From assembly GCF_030056795.1 (NCBI RefSeq), contig NZ_JASHKQ010000001.1, positions 558,001 through 622,000 of the forward strand: 64,000 nt of DNA, read 5' to 3'. Below, piece by piece: positions 28,523 through 37,192 of this stretch. A model generated the notes under the pieces. It was not told the DNA's origin. It saw only the letters and a list, made by a program, of their open reading frames with translations, and ran no database searches. A program made the translations under genes and the position numbers. Positions within the stretch are counted from its first letter, which is position 1. Every line of letters begins with the position of its first letter. The stretch comes from Rhodococcus sp. IEGM 1381. Lineage in GTDB: Bacteria; Actinomycetota; Actinomycetes; Mycobacteriales; Mycobacteriaceae.

Positions 28523-29989
28523 GTGGCCGATCAGTCCCTGTCTTCCGTTTCCGCCGAGCAGACCCATGCCCGCCGGGAGAGGTTGCTGGCCGGAGCGGCG
28601 GTCACGCTGCGCGAGCTTGCTCCGGTGTTGACTCCGCTCGGCGCTCTGTTCGCGGCCGCCGGGCACGAGCTGTATCTCGTCGGCGGAACGGTGCGCGACG
28701 CGGTTCTCGGTCGACTCGGCACAGATCTGGATTTCACCACCGACGCCAGGCCCGAGGACGTACAGGCGATGCTGTCGGGCTGGGCGGACCATCAGTGGGA
28801 CACGGGCATCGCGTTCGGCACCATCAGTGCGGCCAAGGACGGCCAGCAGATCGAGATCACCACCTACCGCACCGATTCCTACGATCAGGTCTCCCGCAAT
28901 CCCGAGGTGCAGTACGGCAGCAGCGTCGAAGAGGACCTCGTTCGACGCGATTTCACGGTCAATGCCATGGCCGTTCGCCTGGGTGCCGACGGCGCCCAGG
29001 AGTTCGTCGATCCGCTCGGCGGGATGGATGCGCTGCTCGAGGGCGTACTCGACACGCCGTCGGCACCGGAGGTCTCCTTCGGCGACGATCCCCTCCGCAT
29101 GCTGCGTGCCGCGAGGTTCGTCTCCCAGCTCGGATTCTCGCTGATGCCCCGGGTGCACCGGGCCATCGAGGACATGGCGGATCAGATCGACCGGATCACG
29201 GCCGAGCGCATCCAGGTGGAGCTGGACAAGCTGATGCTCGGCGCGCACCCGATAGACGGCATCGACGTGATGTGCGAGACGGGGTTGGCGCAGCGGATCA
29301 TCCCCGAGGTTCCCAACATGAAGCTCGAGATCGACGAGCATCACCAACACAAGGACGTGTACACGCACTCACTGACGGTGCTCAAGCAAGCGATCGATCT
29401 CGAGGACGGCGATCCGGATCTCGTATTGCGTTGGGCTGCACTGCTTCACGACATCGGCAAGCCCGATACCAAGCGTAACGAGCCGGGCGGTGGAGTGAGT
29501 TTCCATCACCACGAGGTCGTCGGTGCCAAGTTGGTGCGAAAGCGTATGCGCGCCTTGAAGTATTCCAAGAAGATGATCGAGGAAGTCTCGCATCTGGTGT
29601 TCCTGCACCTGCGATTCCACGGCTACGGCAAGGGTCAGTGGACCGACTCCGCCGTCCGCCGCTACGCCACCGATGCGGGTGAGCTACTCCCCAAGTTGCA
29701 CAAGCTCGTTCGAGCCGATTCGACCACCAGGAACAAGCGGCGAGCAGCCGCGCTGCAGGCGACGTACGACGATCTCGAAGAGCGCATCGCCCGAATCGCC
29801 GAGCAGGAGGATCTGGCGCGGGTACGCCCCGATCTCGACGGCAACGCGATCATGGAGTTGCTCGGCATCCCGGCCGGTCCCGACGTGGGCAAGGCATGGA
29901 AGTTCTTGAAGGAACTTCGACTCGATCGGGGACCACTCCCCCGCGAGGACGCCGAGGCCGCGCTGCTCGAGTGGTGGCCTACGCACTAG
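28523..29989 (+). CDS. pcnA: CCA tRNA nucleotidyltransferase / poly(A) polymerase family protein
   Basis: A class II nucleotidyltransferase, annotated pcnA in mycobacteria (Rv3907c) but most likely the CCA-adding enzyme that completes tRNA 3' ends. The product is 488 residues: head motif LVGGTVRDAVLGRLGTDLDFTTDA (about 55-78), RRDFTVNAMA, the RNA-binding helix EDPLRMLRAARFVSQ-like segment, and an HD domain (WAALLHDIGKPDTKR at about 315). The GTG at 28523 is chosen from the alignment-like start; no ribosome binding site is seen, so the mRNA may be leaderless. Confidence 0.93.
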   Translation: MADQSLSSVSAEQTHARRERLLAGAAVTLRELAPVLTPLGALFAAAGHELYLVGGTVRDAVLGRLGTDLDFTTDARPEDVQAMLSGWADHQWDTGIAFGTISAAKDGQQIEITTYRTDSYDQVSRNPEVQYGSSVEEDLVRRDFTVNAMAVRLGADGAQEFVDPLGGMDALLEGVLDTPSAPEVSFGDDPLRMLRAARFVSQLGFSLMPRVHRAIEDMADQIDRITAERIQVELDKLMLGAHPIDGIDVMCETGLAQRIIPEVPNMKLEIDEHHQHKDVYTHSLTVLKQAIDLEDGDPDLVLRWAALLHDIGKPDTKRNEPGGGVSFHHHEVVGAKLVRKRMRALKYSKKMIEEVSHLVFLHLRFHGYGKGQWTDSAVRRYATDAGELLPKLHKLVRADSTTRNKRRAAALQATYDDLEERIARIAEQEDLARVRPDLDGNAIMELLGIPAGPDVGKAWKFLKELRLDRGPLPREDAEAALLEWWPTH

Positions 29990-29996
29990 GCGCGTC

Positions 29997-30038
29997 CCGC
30001 GCACGTGCGCGGAAGTTCGTGACCCACTACGAATTTCC
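29997..30038. terminator. Palindrome pair between convergent pcnA and MFS gene
   Basis: CCGCGCACGTGCGCGG (29997-30012) is a perfect 16-base palindrome. An inverted repeat follows at once: GGAAGTTCGT (30011-30020) / ACGAATTTCC (30029-30038), 9 of 10 pairs. In a convergent gap these may form a bidirectional terminator. There is no U-tract on the plus strand. Confidence 0.45.
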
Positions 30039-30074
30039 ACTTACGTCGAGCGAAGCTCGGGAAGTTTCACCACG

Positions 30075-31361
30075 TCAGCGCCGTGTGCGCCTACTGACGA
30101 CGGCCACGGCGACCAATCCGAGGGCGTAGAGGCCCGCTCCGACGAACACCAGGGCGTGTGCTGTCGGATCCTGGCTCAGATCGGTGGTGGTGGGCCCGAC
30201 GGCGAATGCCGCAGCGGCCAGAGCGCCGACGAACGCGATGTTGAAGACCGTGTCCTGCAGAGCGAACACCCGCCCGCGATGGGCATCGTCGATCTCGATC
30301 TGCATGGCGGCGTCACCGCTGAGTTTGACGGTCTGCCCGGCGATCCCGAGAAAGAAGGCTCCGATCAGCAGGCTGTTCTGCGTCAGTCCGGAGACGGCTC
30401 CGAGCTGGGCCGCCATGGCGAGGGCGAGAGCGGTGGCGATCGTGGGGGTCCGTCCGAACCGCGGCACGACGAACGGGGTGATGACGGCGGCGAGGAACAT
30501 GCCGACGGCCGTGGCACCGACGGCTATCCCGAAGCCCGCGAGCCCTCCGGGCAAGGTGCTCGCGGTGGCCTCGCGCAGAACCAAGACCATGATCAACGTG
30601 TTGATGCCGAACACCACGCGGTGTGCGCCGATACCGATCATCGCGGCCGTTACTCCGGGCGCCTGCCATACGGCGAGAGCCCCCGACTTCAGTCCGGCAG
30701 CAACATCTTCGACGGGATTGTCGGTTCGGATCTCGGTGCCCGGTCCGAGTGACCGTGGTCGGAAGCGCGCCGCCGCGATCGCCCCGACGATCGACCCGGT
30801 GGCGGCGACACCCACTGCGACACCCGAGCCGAGATCGCCGGCACCGACGATGCTGATCACGGCGACGGCGAGACCGGCACCGGCGGCAGCGAAACCGGAC
30901 CCGACGGTGGCCAATACCGAGTTCATCGGGACCAACCACGACTGCCGAACCACGTGGGGCAGTGAGGCAGAGGCCCCGGCAAGGACGAACCTGCTCAGCC
31001 CGACGGTGGCCAGCGCCAACAGCAACAACGGCGTCGCGCCGACCCCGGCGCACAGCAGGATGGCGGTAGCCACGATCAGCACGATGCGAACAATGTTCGC
31101 CCACAACAGAACCGACCGACGGTCCCAGCGATCCAGAAGGGCACCGGCGAAAGGCCCGACCAGTGAATACGGTACGAGCAGCACCGCAAATCCGGCCGCG
31201 ATCTCAGCTGGATTCGTCGCGCGCTCGGGATTGAACAGGATCGCGCCGCTCAGTGCCGCCTGGAACAATCCGTCACCGAACTGCCCGGCGAACCGAACGG
31301 TGGTGAGCTTGCCGACTCCCGGCGACTCGCGTAGGCGGGTACGGAAGGAGGCGTCGTTCAC
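30075..31361 (-). CDS. MFS transporter, probable drug/metabolite exporter
   Basis: A 428-residue major facilitator protein with about 12 predicted helices, in two halves separated by a cytoplasmic loop near 195-215. The A-like loop motif is GALLDRWDRRSVLLW at about 70; the related second-half loop is PRFGRTPTIATALALAMA. It resembles the EntS/DHA3-type exporters, but no substrate can be read. The N terminus MNDASFRTRLRESPGVGKLTTVRFAGQFGDGLFQ is typical for this actinobacterial group. Ten bases separate it from the epimerase gene upstream, so both may be one transcript under the TetR regulator. Confidence 0.8.
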   Translation of the reverse strand: MNDASFRTRLRESPGVGKLTTVRFAGQFGDGLFQAALSGAILFNPERATNPAEIAAGFAVLLVPYSLVGPFAGALLDRWDRRSVLLWANIVRIVLIVATAILLCAGVGATPLLLLALATVGLSRFVLAGASASLPHVVRQSWLVPMNSVLATVGSGFAAAGAGLAVAVISIVGAGDLGSGVAVGVAATGSIVGAIAAARFRPRSLGPGTEIRTDNPVEDVAAGLKSGALAVWQAPGVTAAMIGIGAHRVVFGINTLIMVLVLREATASTLPGGLAGFGIAVGATAVGMFLAAVITPFVVPRFGRTPTIATALALAMAAQLGAVSGLTQNSLLIGAFFLGIAGQTVKLSGDAAMQIEIDDAHRGRVFALQDTVFNIAFVGALAAAAFAVGPTTTDLSQDPTAHALVFVGAGLYALGLVAVAVVSRRTRR

Positions 31362-31371
31362 CGAGGAGACT

Positions 31372-32310
31372 CTAGTTGCCGCTGGCCACCGCAGGAACCG
31401 CAGCCTTCCACCACGCCATCGTTGCGGCGGTGCCGTCGGCGAGCGAGGTGGGTTCGAGTCCCAGCATCGTCTCGCTGCGGCTCGAGTCGAGGACGTAGGG
31501 GTAGCGGAACTGGTAGAGGGTGTCGCCGAGCTCCTTCATCGGCCCTGGCACGACGCTCAGTGTGCGCATCACCCAGGCCGGAATGGTGCCTACCTTGGGC
31601 GTGGGCACGTGGGCCGCGGCGGAGAACATCTCGATCATCGACCGCTGCGATACCGCCGGAGCGGTAGGTGCGTGCAGGACGGTGTTCCAGGTCGTCGGTG
31701 ACGCGGCCGCGGTGATCATCGACGCGGCGAGATCCGGTACGTAGGTGAACGAGTGGGGTAGGTCTGCGGAGGCGATGACGCGGACGGTCTTGCCGGACAG
31801 AATGGGCGCGATCACCCTCTCGCCCATGTGGGACGTCATGACGCGAGGCCCGTAGAAGTCCGAGGCAGCGACGCTGATAGTAGGAGTCGAGTGCTTCTCG
31901 CGGGCCGCCAGGAGCTGCGTCCGCACACCCAACTTGCGGTAGGTGGCGTCGCGGGGAGTGTCCTCGCGGATCGGACCGTCGACTCGGCCGTAGGCGTACA
32001 GACTTTCGGGGAACGCGACGATCGTGCCCGCGGCCGCGTCGAGCACCCGCTTTTCCATCGCTTCGAGCTTGTCCCGCCAGACCGTGTCGTCGTAGGCGGC
32101 GTGCGTGCAGTGGTAGACAGCGGTGGCACCGTCGATGTGGGGTCGTAGGTCGTCGGACTCGATGTCCACCGATCGTCGCTCGATCATCGGGTGCTCGGGC
32201 CCGCTACCGGAGCGCGTGAGGATTCGGACCGAATGGCCCTGCGCAGCAAGTTGTTCGGCAACGGTCCAGCCGACGGGCCCGGCTCCGGTGACGACGTGTA
32301 ACTCGGCCAT
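31372..32310 (-). CDS. NAD(P)-dependent epimerase/dehydratase-like protein
   Basis: A 312-residue extended short-chain dehydrogenase. The Rossmann motif VTGAGPVGWTVAEQLAAQGHSVRILTRS is at the N terminus (an atypical GxGxxG). The expected active-site tyrosine region is weak: SLYAYGRVDG and SDFYGPRV occur instead of YxxxK, so the protein could be NmrA-like or a binding protein rather than an epimerase. The ATG at 32310 has GAAAGAGAG upstream. It diverges from a TetR gene across 118 bases containing two operators, so it is the likely regulated target. Confidence 0.75.
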   Translation of the reverse strand: MAELHVVTGAGPVGWTVAEQLAAQGHSVRILTRSGSGPEHPMIERRSVDIESDDLRPHIDGATAVYHCTHAAYDDTVWRDKLEAMEKRVLDAAAGTIVAFPESLYAYGRVDGPIREDTPRDATYRKLGVRTQLLAAREKHSTPTISVAASDFYGPRVMTSHMGERVIAPILSGKTVRVIASADLPHSFTYVPDLAASMITAAASPTTWNTVLHAPTAPAVSQRSMIEMFSAAAHVPTPKVGTIPAWVMRTLSVVPGPMKELGDTLYQFRYPYVLDSSRSETMLGLEPTSLADGTAATMAWWKAAVPAVASGN

Positions 32311-32333
32311 GATGTGCTCTCTTTCCTGGAAAC

Positions 32334-32348
32334 GAGAGCGGTGCTCTC
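32334..32348. promoter_or_regulatory. Candidate TetR operator 1
   Basis: GAGAGCGGTGCTCTC is a perfect 6-3-6 palindrome in the divergent spacer, 24 bases upstream of the epimerase start. Confidence 0.65.
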
Positions 32349-32385
32349 TGTTGATACGAGTGTGCGCCCCCAACGCGAGAAAAAC

Positions 32386-32400
32386 AAGAGCAGTGCTCTC
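32386..32400. promoter_or_regulatory. Candidate TetR operator 2
   Basis: AAGAGCAGTGCTCTC shares the AGAGC-N3-GCTCT core with operator 1, 52 bases away (about five helical turns), and lies 29 bases upstream of the tetR-like start codon. Confidence 0.65.
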
Positions 32401-32428
32401 ACAGAAGAGCGGCAGTTACAGTGAGCCC

Positions 32429-33118
32429 ATGGCGAGCACTCCCCGCACCCGAGCCCGCGCGCAGACCCTGGCCGACATCACTCGGATCGGGCGCGATCAT
32501 CTGGCCGCCGGTGGCGCGGCCGCATTGTCGTTGCGCGCCGTCGCGAGGGATCTCGGCGTCGTGTCCTCCGCGGTGTACCGATACGTCTCGAGCCGGGACG
32601 AATTGCTGACCTTGCTGGTGGTCGACGCATACACCGAGCTCGGGGACACCGTCGACGCAGCGGTGGACGCCGCCGAGGGACCCAGAGAGAAGTTCCTGGC
32701 ACTCGGCCGGACGGTGCGGCAGTGGGGATTGCGAGAGCCGGCACGGTATGCGTTGCTGTTCGGCAGCCCGGTACCCGGCTACCACGCCCCCGCGGAGCAG
32801 ACCACCGGGCCGGGCACCCGCGTGATCACCGCGCTGGTGCAGGTTCTCGACACTGCCTGGGCGGGCACCCGGCCCGCCGCCCCGACCGATGTGTCGGTAC
32901 CGGCATCACTGCACGGCAGCTTCGAGGAGATCCGCCGGGAGATGGGAACAGACCTGCCCGACGAGCTGATGGCCCGAGGAGTGATGGTGTGGGCGTCGCT
33001 GTTCGGAGCGATCAGCTTCGATGTGTTCGATCAGTACGGGGCCACGACATTCGCCAGCAGGGACGACTTGTTCGAGTATCAGTTGGGATTGTTGACGAAG
33101 ATCGCGGGCCTCGAGTAG
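32429..33118 (+). CDS. TetR family transcriptional regulator with WHG-type C-terminal domain
   Basis: A 229-residue repressor-like protein. The DNA-binding helix-turn-helix spans about 25-60 (AALSLRAVARDLGVVSSAVYRYVSSRDELLTLL). The C-terminal ligand domain resembles the TetR_C/WHG family (RYALLFGSPVPGYHAPAEQT, WASLFGAISFDVFDQYG). It is divergent from the epimerase-MFS pair, with two matching palindromes between them. Autorepression together with control of that pair is inferred. The ligand is unknown. No good ribosome binding site precedes the ATG. Confidence 0.88.
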   Translation: MASTPRTRARAQTLADITRIGRDHLAAGGAAALSLRAVARDLGVVSSAVYRYVSSRDELLTLLVVDAYTELGDTVDAAVDAAEGPREKFLALGRTVRQWGLREPARYALLFGSPVPGYHAPAEQTTGPGTRVITALVQVLDTAWAGTRPAAPTDVSVPASLHGSFEEIRREMGTDLPDELMARGVMVWASLFGAISFDVFDQYGATTFASRDDLFEYQLGLLTKIAGLE

Positions 33119-33180
33119 GAGCAGGGACTGGCCGCATCGCTTGTGCCACATCCGGCGGTGCGCGGTGCCACAATGGCTAC

Positions 33181-33789
33181 GTGGCAACGCATGCGGAGGA
33201 ACCCGAGGACCAGACGGCGTCGGCGTTGCGCGATGTCCGGCCCGGCAGTCTGTTGGTGTCGTCGATCGAGCTCGTCGAGCCCACGTTTCGACGCACTGTC
33301 ATCTACATCATCGAACACAACGATGCCGGCAGCCTCGGTGTCGTGATCAATCGTCCCAGTGAGACCGCCGTGCAGAACGTACTCCCCGACTGGGCCGATC
33401 TGGCAGCCAAGCCGCAGGCGCTGTACGTCGGTGGTCCGGTCAAACGCGATTCGGCACTGTGCCTGGCGACGCTGCGTACCGGGGTCTCGATCGACGGCGT
33501 TCCCGGATTGCGCCGCGTCGACGGCCGAGTGGTGATGGTCGATCTCGATTCCGATCCCGCCGATATCGCCCCACTGATCGAGGGTGTGCGTGTGTTCGCC
33601 GGCTACTCGGGCTGGACATTCGGGCAACTCGAAGGCGAACTGGACCGTGAGGACTGGATAGTGTTGTCTGCCTTGCCATCCGATGTGATCGGACCGCCAC
33701 GCGTCGATCTGTGGGCACACGTGTTGCGTCGTCAGCCGATGCCGTTGGCGTTGCTCGCATCCCATCCGATCGACGTCGACCGAAATTAG
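33181..33789 (+). CDS. YqgE/AlgH family protein (UPF0301)
   Basis: A 202-residue protein of the YqgE/AlgH family, closely like M. tuberculosis Rv0038 (also 202 residues). Family motifs include LLVSSIELVEPTFRRTVIYIIEHND (about 25-50), GVVINRPSE, YVGGPVKRD and GYSGWTFGQLEGELDREDWI. The biochemical function of the family is not established. The GTG at 33181 matches the homologue's start; no ribosome binding site is seen. It ends convergently against gadB with a shared stop-codon hairpin. Confidence 0.88.
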   Translation: MATHAEEPEDQTASALRDVRPGSLLVSSIELVEPTFRRTVIYIIEHNDAGSLGVVINRPSETAVQNVLPDWADLAAKPQALYVGGPVKRDSALCLATLRTGVSIDGVPGLRRVDGRVVMVDLDSDPADIAPLIEGVRVFAGYSGWTFGQLEGELDREDWIVLSALPSDVIGPPRVDLWAHVLRRQPMPLALLASHPIDVDRN

Positions 33790-33803
33790 TGCCGTAGGCA
33801 CTA
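33787..33803. terminator. Small hairpin shared by two convergent stop codons
   Basis: TAGTGCC GTA GGCACTA is a perfect 7-base stem. The left TAG is the yqgE-like stop and the right arm read in reverse is the gadB stop TAG. The short stem and poor U-tract make it a weak terminator at best. Confidence 0.5.
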
Positions 33804-35162
33804 GTGAGCGAAAGCCTGCGCGCTCGAGTGTCCCCCTGATTTGAGTCCGGCGATCACTTCATCGATGGCAATGCACAGCATGCGACCCAGATCCGCGCTG
33901 AAACCCTCTCGGACAACGACTCTGAGTACCGCAACATCGGTGGCGTTGTCGGGCATCGTGTATGCCGGTACCTGCCAGCCGCGGGCGCGCAGCTCGTGGG
34001 AGACGTCGAAGACCGTGAATCCACAGTCTGCCTTCAACATGAACGACAGCACGGGAATCGCCGATCCGTCGGTGATCACCTCGATGTCGGGGTGTTTGTC
34101 GAGGTGTCGGCTGACGCGAACGGCGGTGTCGCGCAACGCTTTCATGATGTCGGTGTAGCCGGAGCGGCCCAGACGCAGGAAGTTGTAGTACTGACCGATC
34201 ACCTGGTTGCCCGGCCTGGAGAAGTTCAGCGTGAAGGTGGGCATGTCACCGCCGAGGTAATTCACGCGGAACACCAGGTCCTCAGGGAGGTCTTCCTTGG
34301 TTCGCCAGACGGCGAATCCGATTCCCGGGTAGGTCAATCCGTACTTGTGTCCACTGGCATTGATGGACTTGACCCGAGGCAACCGAAAGTCCCATTCGAG
34401 CTCCGGATACAGAAACGGAACGACGAAGCCGCCGCTGGCCGCGTCCACATGGACCGGTACGTCCGGCCCACCGCCGTCGGCGACCTCGTCGAGTGCAGCG
34501 CAGATTTCCTGTACCGGTTCGAGTTCTCCGGTGAACGTGGTGCCGAGGATCGCGACGACGCCGATGGTGTTCTCGTCCACCGCGTCGCGAACTTGTTCCG
34601 GGGTGATGACGTAGCGACCGCGCTCGACCGGAAGGTACTTGGGCTCCACGTCGAAGTAGCGGCAGAATTTCTCCCACACCACCTGAACATTGCTGCCCAA
34701 CACCAGGTTCGGAGTGCCGGTGCCGGCTCCTTTGGCTCGCCAGCGCCACTTGAGCGCCAAGCCGGCCAACATGACGGCCTCACTGGATCCGATCGTCGAG
34801 ACCCCGGTGGCCGACGACGGGTCCTCGCGGTCGAGTCCGGGAGCATGGAACAGATCGGCGACGATGTTGACGCACCGTTCCTCGATGGCAGCGGTGGACG
34901 GGTACTCGTCCTTGTCGATCATGTTCTTGTCGAACGTCTCCGCCATGAGCTTCTCGGCCTGGGGGTCCATCCAGGTGGTGACGAACGTCGCCAGATTGAG
35001 GCGCGAGCTGCCGTCGAGCATCAGTTCGTCGTGGATGAAGCGGTAGGCCGCGTCGGGATCGAGTTGCTCCTCGGGAAGTCGGAGTGCCGGAACAGGATTG
35101 GTGGCGAGCCGGCCGGTGTATGCCGCCGAGACGACACCGTCGGTGCGAAGTTTCCTGCTCAT
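33801..35162 (-). CDS. gadB: Glutamate decarboxylase
   Basis: A PLP enzyme that decarboxylates L-glutamate to gamma-aminobutyrate, consuming a cytosolic proton (acid resistance or GABA production). The product is 453 residues. PLP-site motifs are VSTIGSSEAVMLAGLALKWRW (about 105), the Asp in HVDAASGGFVVPF (about 240) and the Schiff-base lysine in SINASGHKYGLTYPG (about 270). The N terminus matches bacterial GadB. The ATG at 35162 follows GGGGAGAAG. No GadC antiporter gene lies nearby; the adjacent transporter is of the SBF type. Confidence 0.95.
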   Translation of the reverse strand: MSRKLRTDGVVSAAYTGRLATNPVPALRLPEEQLDPDAAYRFIHDELMLDGSSRLNLATFVTTWMDPQAEKLMAETFDKNMIDKDEYPSTAAIEERCVNIVADLFHAPGLDREDPSSATGVSTIGSSEAVMLAGLALKWRWRAKGAGTGTPNLVLGSNVQVVWEKFCRYFDVEPKYLPVERGRYVITPEQVRDAVDENTIGVVAILGTTFTGELEPVQEICAALDEVADGGGPDVPVHVDAASGGFVVPFLYPELEWDFRLPRVKSINASGHKYGLTYPGIGFAVWRTKEDLPEDLVFRVNYLGGDMPTFTLNFSRPGNQVIGQYYNFLRLGRSGYTDIMKALRDTAVRVSRHLDKHPDIEVITDGSAIPVLSFMLKADCGFTVFDVSHELRARGWQVPAYTMPDNATDVAVLRVVVREGFSADLGRMLCIAIDEVIAGLKSGGHSSAQAFAH

Positions 35163-35196
35163 CGTCTTCTCCCCATTGCCTCGAGTGACACCCAAT

Positions 35197-36198
35197 CTAG
35201 TCCGCGGCGCTGCCCACCGGGGCCTGTTCCGATTCCGCTCGGCGCGCGAAATGCTGAGCGATCACGGTGCACACCATCAGCTGAATCTGGTGGAAGATCA
35301 ACAGCGGCAGCACGATCAGTCCGACGGGTTGGCCGACGAACAGCACTGCTGCCATCGGTAGCCCGCTGGCCAGGCTCTTCTTGGATCCGCAGAACAGCAG
35401 CACCACCCGATCTTCGAAGGCGAAGCCCAACCACTTGCCTCCGTACCAGGTGATCGTCAGCACCAGGGCGAGCAACACAACGCACACTGCCACGACAACG
35501 CCGATGCGCCACGCCGCCACCGAGGACCACACGTGCTGGTTCATCGACTCGCTGAAGGCAGCGAAGACGACCAACAGGATCGAGCCTCGGTCGACGAGCT
35601 TCGTCGGCGCGCTGTGCCGGGTCAGCCATCTCGTCACCCATGGCCTGATCAACTGACCGATGGCGAACGGCAGCAACAACTGGACCACGATGTCGAGGAT
35701 CGAGCCCGGATCGATGCTCACCGATCCGGTGGTGGTCATCAGCGCGATCACCAGCAGCGGGGTGACGAAGACGCCGATGATGTTGGAGAACGACGCACTC
35801 ACCACGGCACCGGCGACGTTGCCGCGGGCGATGGAGGTGAAGGCAATCGAGGACTGCACCGTCGAGGGAACGAGACAGAGAAACAGCACACCCGTGTATA
35901 GGTCGTCGCTGATCAATCCGGGCTCGAGTATCCGTAGGGCCAGCCCCAGCGCGGGGAACAGCAGATATGTCGACGCCAGGATCACCGAGTGCAGCCGCCA
36001 ATGCTTGAGGCCGTCCCAGGCATCTCGCGGAGACAACCTCGCACCGTAGAGGAGAAACAGCAGCGCAATGGCGATCCGGGTGACCCAGGCCAGCACCTCC
36101 TCGGCCGTGCCCGTCGCCGGGAAGAGACTCGCCAGTACCGCCACGGCGAAGATGCTCAGCAAGAAGGGATCCAGCACGGTATCCCGCAACAACTTCAC
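35197..36198 (-). CDS. Bile acid:sodium symporter-like (SBF-like) membrane protein
   Basis: A 333-residue membrane protein with about ten helices of the SBF-like family (PF13593 type), related to bile acid/sodium symporters. Characteristic segments are LLFLLYGARLSPRDAWDGLKHWRLH (about 43), CLVPSTVQSSIAFTSIARGNVAGAVVSASFSNIIGVFVTPLL (about 107) and GSKKSLASGLPMAAVLFVGQ (about 270). The substrate is unknown; bile acids are unlikely for a soil actinomycete. It starts with a GTG with a weak ribosome site, nine bases after the DUF1648 gene, suggesting co-transcription. Confidence 0.85.
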   Translation of the reverse strand: MKLLRDTVLDPFLLSIFAVAVLASLFPATGTAEEVLAWVTRIAIALLFLLYGARLSPRDAWDGLKHWRLHSVILASTYLLFPALGLALRILEPGLISDDLYTGVLFLCLVPSTVQSSIAFTSIARGNVAGAVVSASFSNIIGVFVTPLLVIALMTTTGSVSIDPGSILDIVVQLLLPFAIGQLIRPWVTRWLTRHSAPTKLVDRGSILLVVFAAFSESMNQHVWSSVAAWRIGVVVAVCVVLLALVLTITWYGGKWLGFAFEDRVVLLFCGSKKSLASGLPMAAVLFVGQPVGLIVLPLLIFHQIQLMVCTVIAQHFARRAESEQAPVGSAAD

Positions 36199-36207
36199 TC
36201 GGCCAAC

Positions 36208-37188
36208 TCAATCCACCGTTGCACTACGAGTGCGGGCGGTCAAGGTGTTCAGGGTGCCTGCGATCGTGTCGGCCTGGGCGGAACCGATGGTGAGCCGGTC
36301 GCCGTTGGCGAAGGTGACGAAGGCCGCGGGGCCCGCTTCGGTAGCGACGGCGTAGTTTCCGCGCCCCTTGGCTCGCAGACCCCAACCGCCGAAGTCCTTA
36401 CCCGGATCGACGGTCCGCACCGAGGCACCGGTGATCTCGTCGATGTCGTAGTCGAATGCCGCCATGCCCAGGCTGGACACGTAGAGCCCGTCGCTGTCGA
36501 TGTGCACGGTGAAGCGCAGCAGCGACAGAGTCAGAATTGTCAGCGGGACGAAGAGAAAGATCGGCCATGGCGAGCTGGTCAGGTAACACGTCAGCGCGGC
36601 TCCGGCGAGCGACACCGCGATGACGGTGATCCCGGCGACGCGGCTCGCACCGACCTGGACCACCAGGGGTAGCTCGGGATTGCAGCGCGGGAGATCGGCG
36701 TGCGGTGCCGACGTGCCGACGACCCGTTCGCGTTGGTCGCGCAGCCTGGACGCACCGAACAGCCCGGCGGCGAATCCGATGACGGTGCCCATCGCGATGG
36801 CCCAGCCCGGGATGGTGACGCTCTGGCCGGACGCGAGGTCCAGCTCCCGCGTCAGGGTCGCGATCTGGAGAACGCCGATCATTCCGACGACGGTGAGTCC
36901 GATGACGAGCATCGTTCGGCGCATGATCAGCAACACCCGAGCGAGCGACGCGACGGCGCTGCACCCGCCCCCCACCAGCACGATCACGATCGCGAGCGTC
37001 CAGGCGTTGGAGAGTGGATCGGCGAGGTCGTCCGGTTCGGTGCCGCTGAAGTGTGTGGCGACCTGGTCCGGTAGTCGGCCCTGCCACAGGTAGGCCAGGA
37101 CGAGAACCAGGGCAGCGACAACGAGCGGTCCGAGAACACCGAAGACCACTCCGGCGGGATCGAACGTGCGGGCAGCTCTCGCTTTCAT
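36208..37188 (-). CDS. DUF1648 domain membrane protein
   Basis: A 326-residue membrane protein. Residues 15-60 carry the DUF1648 pattern (LAYLWQGRLPDQVATHFSG). Further helices occur at about 60-80, 90-110, 130-150 and a pair near 200-235. A cytoplasmic C-terminal domain of about 90 residues has a beta-rich PH-like look (RFTVHIDSDGLYVSSLGMAAFDYDIDEITGASV). In SdpI of Bacillus, DUF1648 and the SdpI segment sit in one protein; here the SdpI-like part is the gene just upstream. The ATG at 37188 is four bases after that gene's stop. The function is unknown. Confidence 0.75.
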   Translation of the reverse strand: MKARAARTFDPAGVVFGVLGPLVVAALVLVLAYLWQGRLPDQVATHFSGTEPDDLADPLSNAWTLAIVIVLVGGGCSAVASLARVLLIMRRTMLVIGLTVVGMIGVLQIATLTRELDLASGQSVTIPGWAIAMGTVIGFAAGLFGASRLRDQRERVVGTSAPHADLPRCNPELPLVVQVGASRVAGITVIAVSLAGAALTCYLTSSPWPIFLFVPLTILTLSLLRFTVHIDSDGLYVSSLGMAAFDYDIDEITGASVRTVDPGKDFGGWGLRAKGRGNYAVATEAGPAAFVTFANGDRLTIGSAQADTIAGTLNTLTARTRSATVD

Positions 37189-37192
37189 CTGC

